Below are positions 55,581 through 64,000 of a stretch of 64,000 nt of DNA, in pieces. Every line of letters starts with the position of its first letter. Positions within the stretch are counted from its first letter, which is position 1. Position numbers and translations under genes: made by a program. This DNA is from Primulina eburnea (taxonomy: Eukaryota; Streptophyta; Magnoliopsida; Lamiales; Gesneriaceae). The DNA is taken from NCBI RefSeq assembly GCF_022965805.1, contig NW_027331472.1, forward strand, positions 62,001 through 126,000. Reading direction: 5' to 3'. The notes beneath the pieces were generated by a model, which was given only the letters and a program-made list of their open reading frames with translations, ran no database searches and was not told where the DNA came from.

Positions 55581-56586
55581 TGATAGGATCGGTTGAAAGG
55601 TTGAAATGTATTTAGAAGAGGAGGTTGAATAAACACACACAATTTTTGTAATCTTTTCGAATGAAGTGTCAGTTCTGTGACAAGCTGATACTAGGAATCT
55701 TGTCAATCGATGACATTCAGTTGCGGAAATAAACTGACTGAAAGATAGAATAAATAACTGAAAGAATAACATGAAAATTTATGGATGTTCGGAGATTGAA
55801 TAACTCCTATGTCACCCCTTCTATCACAAGGATATGATATGCACTAAAAGACTTTGATCAATACAAAAACTTGTACAGAACCACTTCAATTTGGACTTAA
55901 CACTGCCAAAACTGAAACTCTTAGTTTACTAACTTTCTCACAGTTCTCAACTGGACTTAGCACAATTGATCTAGTTAAGATCAAATAAGCAATACAATGT
56001 TTGTGCTACTAAGCTCAAAAGGTAGCCTCAAATGCTGCAGAGAAATCGAATAAGAGTGAGCTTTTGATTCTTGAGCGAGAGCTATAATATTTGCAGGGTA
56101 ACAACAAGCTTAAGAATAGATAGATCACTTAGTTGTTCAAGAGTTGTTTCTCAACTGATCTCCCCACTTATTTATAGGCTTCTCTTCAACGGTAACATTA
56201 AATAATATTTGAATATTTATATCCGTTGATTGCCACGTCAATATTCTTCTGACAGTGGTACACTGTAGACTCTGAAATGCGGCGTTCTACTACGTGTTGC
56301 AGTCTGCTTTGTACTGTTGTCGGTTGAATGTCCTTTTCAACTGATGACGTGTAGAGCTGAGTGATCAGCTGATATGAAGACCCTGGTAAGCTCTCAACTG
56401 AATATAACAACTGACCAGTTTCAAACTGATCAGTCAGTTGACTCTGTAAAATCAGTTCGGCTGGTTTCAGTTGCCTTTAATAAACTACACATTTAATCTT
56501 CAGTTAGGAAACTGTCAGTTCGTGATCAGCTAGTCCAATAAATTAATCCCTTAGTTTTTCAAACCACCAAAATTAAGTTTCCAACA
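55581..56586 (-). repeat. Sirevirus 2 5' LTR
   Basis: 1006 bp; the minus strand starts TGTTGGAAACTTAAT and ends CCTATCA. Similar to the LTRs of Sirevirus 1, including the shared end GATCCTATCA. Confidence 0.9.
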
Positions 56587-56749
56587 CCGTCCTTATGCAC
56601 AATGGTGAGCTAAGATTGATCAGTCAACCAATAATACAGCTAGTCACTTTCAAGGATCAAACTTCACCCAAAATAATATATGATGATGGAAAGCTTTATG
56701 ATTAAAAGCTTATTTTATATAAAAGTATGATTTTATGCATGTTCATGTA

Positions 56750-57330
56750 TGTTGGAAAATTAATTTCGGAGTTTGACAAACTTAGTGTGAAAAGGATGAA
56801 CAACTGATCAAGAAGACTAAGTGTAACTGAACTAAACAAATCGTAAACTAACAGTTGCCAGAACTGAATATTAATGTGTATTTAAGGCAACTGGATCAAG
56901 CTAATTGATCTTTGTAGTCAACTGGATGATCAGTTGGAACTGATCAGTTAAACTACAATCACTTGAGAGCAATCAGTTAGTCATATCAGCTTTGTCAACT
57001 GATAAATCAGTTTGAAACATTATCAGTTAAGGAATGTAGCTATAAACCGACAGTTGTACAAGAGCAGACTGCAACGCATAGTGGGAACTCTGCATATCAG
57101 AAAAGCTACAGTGTACGATTGTCAGAAGAATGTTGACGTGGCTATACAATGGATAAAAAGATTCAAATGGATTGATTGTCACCATTGGAAGCAAAGCCTA
57201 TAAATTGCTGAGAAGATCAGCTGAGCAAGAAAAAATGATCTAGAATCCATAATCGAGAAATCGAGCAATCAGTTATCAAGCAAACTCTGTGCATACTCTT
57301 TTAGTTCTAAATCTCTCAAAAAAATATTGC

Positions 57331-57384
<54 letters not shown>

Positions 57385-57870
57385 TAGAATTCAAGGCTAT
57401 ACTTCGAGATTAAAAGCACAAACATTCACTACTATATTATTCGATCTTGTAGAGATCAGTTGTGCTAAATAGTTACGTATCATTTGAGTACTGATAAAAT
57501 GTATTGAGACTAAGAATTTCAGTTTGGTATTGTTAAGTCCAAAACTGAATTGGGTTTGTAAAATCAGTGTATAGATCAAAGTCTTTTAGTAAATATCCTA
57601 TTTCGAGATAGAAGGGGTGACGTATGAGTGTTTGAAATCTCCGAACATCCACAAATCTTGTGTGCATTAATTTCAGTTTTTATTCTATCTGTCATTCATT
57701 TTATTTCCGCACTTTCATTAGTTAACTGATTGATATTGAAAAACAAGATTCCTGAATTCAGTTTATCGCTAAACTGATTCATTATTCGAAGAAGTTGTGA
57801 AAACCGTTAAGTGCCTATTGAACCCCCTCCCCCCTTCTAAACACTTTTTCACTCCCAATCGACCCTAACA
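56750..57870 (+). repeat. Sirevirus-type LTR in opposite orientation
   Basis: 1121 bp, TGTTGGAAAATTAATTTC to CGACCCTAACA. It shares the GTTTGACAAA start region and the CCCCC-rich end with the other Sirevirus LTRs. It is followed by AGTGG, the five bases that normally lead into the primer site, and then by unrelated sequence. The left flank ATGTA is not repeated on the right. It therefore looks like the 5' LTR of a deleted element, not a solo LTR. Confidence 0.75.
57334..57381. repeat. (AT)n microsatellite
   Basis: About 24 AT units inside the plus-strand LTR. Confidence 0.96.
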
Positions 57871-57875
57871 AGTGG

Positions 57876-58254
57876 TTTGTTACATATGGTTAGAACGTGC
57901 TAAGTCATTAGACTCACTAGGTTTGGATGGTTGCAGGTGATGATGATATTGAGGGAGGCACTGAGGCTTGAGTGGGTCGAGTCTGGTAGTACACTCCCGA
58001 GGGAAGTTTTGAAATTAAAATTTTGAGAATGGTTTAATTAGAAATTTTTATGCTTTTTTGAAGTTCAGTTTTGATCATGTTAATGGTTGACATATAATTT
58101 TTTTTGTTTTACGATTTAGATATTTTTATGCACTTGAGAATTTAAATGTTAAATTAATTTTAAGATGTTCGAATCATTGAGTATTTTAAATTGAAAGTTT
58201 TGAATTTTACAAAAAAAAATTAGTAGGATTTTAAAGTTGAAAAGTAGTGGACTT
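57876..58254. other. Spacer with no recognised gene
   Basis: AT-rich, with a G-rich stretch at 57930-58000. No domain or repeat is recognised. Confidence 0.5.
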
Positions 58255-59043
58255 TTCCATAGATCTTTCTGAATCTGAATCAGAATCGGCCCGTTTACTT
58301 TTTCTTTTTTCTGCAATTATAACGTGTTCTTTCTTTTGTTGAACTTTTTATCATCTTTGGGGCGTCTCCAATCAAGCAGTCTTTTATCATCCTTCTTGGG
58401 CCTGTTACACGCTGCAATAAAGTGCTCTTTTTCCCCACAGTTAAAACAAGCTTGACCATCATCTGTATGGTCTTTCTTGTAATATGGTTTAGAAAATTGA
58501 GATTTATTTTTACGCATAAACTTACCAAAATTCTTGAAAAATAAGGACATAGATTCATTGCTCAGTTGATCAGATGATTTCTTACTTGTGGACTCTTCGA
58601 CCGAAAAAAGTCACTGTGGTAACTGCCAGGGCCTTGGTTTGTTGAGAAGTGGATGGTTCTTCTTCAGTTTGAATTCCAAGCTCGAACTCGTATGCTTTAA
58701 GATTGGCAAAGAGATTGTGAAGCACTAGTTTGTTCAGATCTTTTGATTCTCGCATCCCTACTGTCTTCACGTCTCATTCTATAGGAAGAGCTCTCATTAC
58801 CTTCAAGACAATTTCATGGTTAGAGTATTCTTTACCTGGAGAAATAAGTTCAATAATTATATCACTAAACAGTACATCAAATTCGGAGAGAGTTTCTCCA
58901 GGCTTCATTTTTGCGTTGTCAAACTTTTGGATTGCAACTGTCAGCCTATTTTCTTTTGTCTGGTTGTTGCCTTCACACAGCTGTGTGAGTTTTTTCCCAT
59001 ATCTCCTTTGCCGTGGAAAAATTTTCAATCTTGGCAAACATAT

Positions 59044-60883
59044 TGTGGGGCCCTTAGCTCCTAATCGTTATTACAACACAATTTGATTAGGGTTAATTAA
59101 TCACAGCGGAAAACGGGTTTAAAATTTCTTTTACGACGAGCCCAAAACATCTCTTCTGATATTTAAATACTAAAAATAGTATCATCTAAATTCAAATCAT
59201 AAAACACGCCCACACATACTCAAAACCAATCATATACAAACAACTCATATCCTCGGGACATGCCCCGGTATATAGATATATATACATATATACTGGGAAC
59301 AAGACATAAACAAAAACCTCAGCCCAAGCTGTGGCTTCCTCCAGAAGTGCCCTCTCTGGCCTCCTGATATCCTGGAGTACCTGCCATTGTCCACACACAA
59401 AGACAACAACAGCCCCCCTTGGGGGTGAGCAAAGCTCCGTATGGAACAACCAATCATATATACCACAGATAGCTAAACAATGATATATGGTATGCAATGC
59501 ATGTATGTCGTGGAGGTATAGGGTCAAATGCCCATCCACTGAGCACATGTCAGAATCAATCGAATCGCTATCAAATCAAATCAATGCTCGAGCTGGCACA
59601 CCGGCCGATATGGGAATACACATATGACAACGTCGACGAAGCGTCGTCAATCCCACATCTCATATCCAATCATATGGGGCCACAAATGTCTATGTTTTAA
59701 GGGTCATATAATACCAAACATAGCATTGTGTTCACAAACCCCGGAATCCAATCAAATCATATCAGGGTATCCAAGGATCATAGCTCAACGTGCATGTCAT
59801 GTATCGATGTATGCATAAAATGATGTGTGTTAACAAAATATTTATTTTATACATCGATACTCAAATCTCAATGTCATGTATGCCACATCAAATCATCAAA
59901 TAGGCACATAGACACGTATTCCAATCCAATCATATATCATATAATACAGATACCTGTCGTATGTTACCCGGTCGCAACATACCTCAATTCTTCGTTCCAA
60001 TTGATGTAGCTTGAAGATACACTTTATCTACATCAATTACATATTCATTTCAATCAATAACATACTCCAAAATCAATAATATGAGTTTCAAATATCATTT
60101 GAAACTTCAAAAATTCATATCAAATCATAATCATATCATAATTTAATTCCGACTTCGATTACGAGTTTATTGTCGGTTATTCTACTACATATCAGAAATT
60201 CAACTTCAAATACATGCTATTCCAGCACTATGATATTTAAAACTGCTGGAACTCGAAGAAAATTACCTCAGTCAGAAGCCCTCGACGCGCAGATAACAAA
60301 TATATAATTTTTTTCGCGTTTAGACAGCGTTTAGAAGTCGATTCAGAAGAAAGAAATCGAATTCTCTCGTGTCTCTCTCGAAGTTGCTACGTACGAAATG
60401 AAAAAATCGAATAGCAAAACGTTCTTATCCTTCCACCGCTTCCGCGCTCGGGCGGTAGAATTCTCGCGCCCGAGCGCGAGACATTCTGTCCCCGAACGTA
60501 AGTTGTTCCGCGCTCGAGCGGTCGAAAGTTACCGCTCGGGCGCCGCATGTTCTGTCTTCGAGAATTCTTTGTGCCGCGCTCGGGCGGTCGAACATTACCG
60601 CTCGGGCGCGGGGTGTTCTGCCCGAATACTCATTTCAGATACCCTGGCGCTCGGGCGGTAATTTTCTACCGCTCGGGCGCCACATGTTCTGTACAGAATG
60701 TTTGATTTTGTACGTATTGGCGTCCGGCCTTTCAAATCAAATTCATACAACATCAACTCATGTACAATATTTGTTTCTCAATTCCATTGTCATGATATAC
60801 ATCAAATACATAATCACATGACAATTCCATTAATTATCGATAATCACATAGGATTTACGATAATACGATACACGGTCCTTACA
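59044..60883 (-). mobile_element. Solo LTR of a Tekay-type element (dyad unit B)
   Basis: 1840 bp with the plus strand starting TGTGGGGCCC and ending CCTTACA. Target duplication CATAT lies at 59039-59043 and 60884-60888. Termini match the other TGTAA...CCCCACA LTRs read on the minus strand. No coding domain inside. Confidence 0.85.
60442..60680 (-). repeat. CpG-rich dyad array, unit GCGCTCGGGCGGT
   Basis: About eight units arranged as inverted pairs (GCGCTCGGGCGGT, a short AT spacer, ACCGCTCGGGCGC), 203-441 bp from the LTR start on the minus strand. Confidence 0.9.
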
Positions 60884-61209
60884 CATATTCTTAACTAGAG
60901 TCTTATAACGGATATATTTGACGACGTTGTCAAGATTCGCCTTCTTCTTATCCTCAACTGTCCATTTGGATCAATGCTTTTCCACTATTTGGGGAGCACC
61001 TTCAGTTATAGCCATAAATTGAATTTCAAGATCTTCATAGGCCCGTCAGTAATGACATACCACATGTAATCGTCCTGGGCTTCTAAATGTGCCTGCATAC
61101 GTATTTTCAAGTAATCATAATCTTCTTTATCAAACATAGTAATCTTTTTAAAAGACGCCATATCGATTGTAGATATCAATGTTCAAGAAAACGCCGCTCT
61201 GATACCACT

Positions 61210-61600
61210 TCTTAGGATCAGGAAAGAGTTTAGAAGGGGGGGCGGGGTGAATAAACTCCTTAAAAATATTTGCTTTTAAAATTTGTTTTCAAACATTTTT
61301 AGGCGGTTGAAAGTTTTACTTGAACGGTTATAAATATAACCACTTGAGAAGTGCTGAAAACAGTTCAAAATTTCTAATGATAGCTTCACCTGGTTGTGTG
61401 CTTTGTTAACAAGAAACTGTTCAAAAAAAAAATTCTAGTATATTTTAAAGAAAAACAAGTTAGAGATGTTTCGAAGAGTCTCCGTAAATAATAGTTTTCA
61501 AAATTCAAAGTAAACCGCAAGTTATAAGAAATAATCTAACTCTTCCGATCAAGCGTGTTTTTATTGTGGCAGAGTAAACCACTTCATTGTTGACTGTATT
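61210..61600 (-). repeat. Sirevirus 3 5' LTR, cut by the next insertion
   Basis: Adjoins a primer site (minus strand TGGTATCAGAGC, 61197-61208). The usual terminal CA reads GA here, a point change. The LTR is interrupted at 61600 by the element at 61601, so its remainder should lie beyond the window. Confidence 0.7.
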
Positions 61601-63478
61601 TGTGGGGACCCGGGTGCTAAGCATCTTCTTAATCGTTCTTTGGGACTAATTTGGATCAATTATGTATGTTACTTTGATAAAAAAAAAATTCTTAAAATAT
61701 TAAAGAATTATTAAATAAAATGTATAAAAGCATACAACAAGTTAAGTTTCTTTATTACACACGATCAAATGTAAAGTCTACATCACTTGATCAACTAACA
61801 ACTTTATTCTCATTTACAAGTCACATAACTAGTGTTTGTTGTTCCTCACTACAAGTCTAGGAATGACCCACCAGTTTCATATCTAGGCCCGGATCACCAC
61901 GTTAATTATCACTCATTCAAGCTCTTCTCGGTACTGATCCTGTCCCACCTGTTGCCATGCACACATACAAACACGACAACAGTCGGAAACTCCGGTGAGA
62001 ATAAATCCAAGTATAAAACATGTATACATGCAATGCACAAAATCATTTACAAAAGTATAAACCATGTATCAAAGAACATAAGTCATAATCTATGACCATT
62101 TGGTAAATACAGATAAAACTCTTTGACTCAACTCACATCTAGGTCTAGAGATCCCGGTGTGAATAATACGTAACAAATTTCCCACCTAATCTCCCAATTG
62201 GGGTGACGGTACGTCTTATTCCTAGACTTCGGTCCTCTCTGTATCGAATATCTACAATAGGAGTTAATCTTCTCCTACGTACATCGATACCACCGAACAT
62301 CTAGTAACTTGGAAACTCTGCCAATGACTCATCTATCTCAAGTGCATTTCTATAACTCAATAGACAAAGTATAACATATCAAAGCATAAACAATCTAGTA
62401 TGTGGTTTAGGGAAACTCCAGTCCGATCTGACTCGAGTTGTATCTCCCGATTCCACATTGATTTATACCTTTCTTTGTTTGGTGTTTGGTTGGATGAAAT
62501 CAATCTCAATCTTCGAAACCTTCAATACCAATCTGAAATAACATATTTGATACGCACTATATCAACGTCCAACTCAACGCAAGAATATCAATATGCAATA
62601 TCAATACATTTCGACGGCATAACTGCGAAATATTGATATACCGGCAATACCAACATCGTAAAATCAATATCACCAATTCATGACAATAATCATATGCATA
62701 TCATAACCCCAAAATTCTGTACAACTCATGCCATATAAGCTGGAAAATGAGAACAATAACAGACGGTATCTTTTCCTCAATCCGTTCCGATTATACGTTT
62801 ACCGTAAACTCAAGAACACATATTCTCAAGCATATCACAATTTCTCCAACATATAAAATCTGAATCATGTTGGAAATCAATAAAACTTACGTCCTTTCGT
62901 AGCCGATGACAAGAGAATCACAAATCTGAGCTCGGATCGATAATTGAACGGGTGGATTTTCCACAATTCAAATTCTAGTATCAAGACTCTACAAATTCTC
63001 CATAGCCCCTTGCTTGTTTCCTTCTGCCGTTTCTGAAGAAATGAAGTTTGTAAATATATATATCATGCATGGTGAGGGGCAAATGGCTTCACCTTAACAC
63101 AACACGTCTCGCGCATATGCGCGACATCAACCGGCGCATATGCGGGAGACCTACTGGTCTCGGCAGTCTTCCCTTAAGCATCTCGCGCATATGCGCGCCC
63201 CACTTTCGCGCATATGCGCGAGACTTACTGTCTCCGCACAATTCTTCCCGCACAGCTCGCGCATATGCGATCACTCACTTCGCGCATATGCGCGAGGTCT
63301 TCTGCCCATCTCGCGCATATGCGCGCCTCCTGGTCGCGCATATGCGCGAGGTGTTCTATCCTCGCACATACCCTCACATATGCAATCTCATTTCGTGTCT
63401 CGGTTGGCCCCTTCATCATCATGTCTAATCATAAATCAATAATCGTTGATTAACAGATAAAAAATCCCGCGCATTACA
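61601..63478 (-). repeat. 3' LTR of a Tekay-type element extending past the window (dyad unit C)
   Basis: 1878 bp; the minus strand starts TGTAATGCGCGGG and ends GGGTCCCCACA. The inner flank is the purine tract AGAGGGGAGAAA (63479-63490). The expected target duplication is GTATT (61596-61600), whose partner lies outside the window. Confidence 0.88.
63109..63349 (-). repeat. CpG-rich dyad array, unit TCGCGCATATGCGCGA
   Basis: Eight to nine copies of a near-perfect 16 bp palindrome with alternating purines and pyrimidines, 130-370 bp from the LTR start, plus decayed copies up to about 63385. A TATATATAT tract follows at 63066-63055 on the minus strand. Confidence 0.93.
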
Positions 63479-63577
63479 TTTCTCCCCTCTAAGATACGAT
63501 TTCGTCCCCGAAATCACAGGCAATCAAATCTTATCAATAAAATGGTATAACAGAAGAAACTACACAGAAAACTCACA

Positions 63578-64000
63578 TCAATGGAATAACTCTGGAAATC
63601 TCTGTCTCATGTCTGACTCATTCTCCCAGGCAGCTTCCTCAATGCCATGACGACTCCACTGAACTTTCAGGAATAGTCTTCGTTCTGAGCTGTTTTTCCT
63701 TATGATCAAGAATCTGAATCGGTTTTTCAATATAACTCAGAGTGTTGTCGAGTTCTGCCTCATCTGGATGAATAATATGCGAATCATAAGGAAGATATTT
63801 CCGCAACATTGATACATGAAAAATATCATGTATTCCGGATAGAGAATACGGAAGGGAAAGTCGAGAGGCACGATCACATGTTTCTAAAAAATCTCATACG
63901 GACCGATATAACGGGGAGACAACTTTTCTCTCTTGCCAAATCTGATAATACTTTTAAACGGAGAAATCTTCAAGAATACTCTATCTCCCTGCTCAAACTC
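63578..64000 (-). pseudogene. Integrase C-terminus and chromodomain of a Tekay-type element (partial)
   Basis: The minus strand enters at the window edge with EFEQGDRVFLKISPFKSIIR, then EKLSPRYIGPYEI (GPY module). Next come IHDIFHVSMLRKYL, LSYIEKPIQILDHKEK and EEAAWENESDMRQRFPELFH, with a stop at 63578-63580. The last part is a chromodomain of the same type as in the 37088 element. A T-run indel near 63890 and a small deletion near 63680 break the frame. This is the only coding evidence tying the TGTAA...CCCCACA LTRs to the Tekay chromoviruses. Confidence 0.85.

Larger units (their letters stand above)
49505..56586 (-). mobile_element. Sirevirus-type Ty1/copia element, 3' truncated (Sirevirus 2)
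   Basis: Minus-strand 5' LTR (55581-56586), primer site, gag, protease, integrase and the first part of RT are recognisable and closely parallel Sirevirus 1. The copy ends within RT at about 49505; the rest of RT, RNase H, any extra genes and the 3' LTR are missing. A 1.97 kb solo LTR is nested in gag. Confidence 0.88.
58255..61161 (-). pseudogene. Sirevirus 3 gag, truncated and interrupted
   Basis: Starts at an ATG at 61161 (MASFKKITMFDKEDYDYLK), parallel to the other two Sirevirus gags but clearly more diverged. After AHLEAQDDYMWYVITDGPMK it breaks. The solo LTR 59044-60883 interrupts it at the FAKI segment. Beyond lie KKLTQLCEGNNQTKENRL, GMRESKDLNKLVLHNLF, the knuckle CFNCGEKEHFIAAC (near 58440) and an acidic end that stops at about 58255. 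No pol follows, so the element is truncated there. Frame breaks are frequent. Confidence 0.8.

Noticed and set aside
59192..59548. 118-residue minus-strand frame within the solo LTR
   Set aside because: It lies entirely in non-coding LTR sequence and resembles no known protein.
63109..63349. Open frames running through the palindromic array on both strands
   Set aside because: The frames are a by-product of repeat periodicity and palindromy; composition is repetitive and no domain is recognised.
1..64000. tRNA, rRNA or organelle DNA insertions
   Set aside because: I saw no cloverleaf with conserved B-box, no rRNA signature and no chloroplast or mitochondrial gene motif; the tRNA-like 12-mers are retrotransposon primer sites.

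Overview
This is a nuclear, gene-poor, transposon-packed plant sequence. Introns, plant-type LTR retrotransposons primed by initiator-Met tRNA (TGGTATCAGAGC-like sites beside the LTRs), a TAGGGATG-type MITE and decayed plant gene fragments all point to a flowering plant. Satellite-free AT-rich DNA with Sirevirus, Ale, Tork, Tat and Tekay lineages suits a eudicot. My recollection of similar extra Sirevirus ORFs hints at an asterid such as Lamiales, but I cannot check that. I found no intact host gene.

Layout. 1-3577 is AT-rich intergenic DNA with a (TA)n tract and a Myb/SANT-like fragment. 3578-16877 is a 13.3 kb Sirevirus (Ty1/copia, minus strand, target duplication AACTA). It carries gag-pol, a third gene downstream of pol, and two small paralogous genes on the opposite strand, each with its own TATA box. 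A solo LTR (9069-11005) sits in its RNase H. 16878-23481 holds remains of two host genes, a papain-type protease (minus) and a GT47 exostosin-type glycosyltransferase (plus). The latter is cut into by a coding-intact Ale-type copia element (17806-22568, AATTT). 23482-28549 is a Tork/Tnt1-type copia element (AATGG). 29080-33815 is a ruined Tat-type Ty3/gypsy pol carrying a hAT-like MITE (32405-32920).

34095-49471 is a Ty3/gypsy element (AAAGC) with 2.16 kb LTRs, an intact gag and a ruined pol. A nearly intact Tekay-type chromovirus (37088-44646, GACTG) is nested in its pol. 49505-56586 is a second, truncated Sirevirus with a solo LTR (52798-54771, ATAAC) in its gag. 56750-57870 is a lone Sirevirus-type LTR on the plus strand. 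58255-61600 is a third Sirevirus 5' end, interrupted by a solo LTR (59044-60883, CATAT) and cut by another Tekay-type element (61601 to beyond the window end).

How it fits together. Insertion order can be read from nesting: the Tekay at 37088 is younger than its 34-49 kb host, and LTR-LTR differences agree (about 0.55% against about 1.3% by hand count). The most interesting pattern is in the LTRs of the Tekay-type group. Each has a CpG-rich array of short dyads about 90-440 bp from its 5' end, mostly just ahead of a TATA box. The array position is kept but the repeat unit is different: ACCGCGGGTGCGGT, GCGCTCGGGCGGT, TCGCGCATATGCGCGA or TTCGGACGATCCGAA. The second notable item is the Sirevirus cassette of three separately promoted extra genes, two of them antisense and related to each other.
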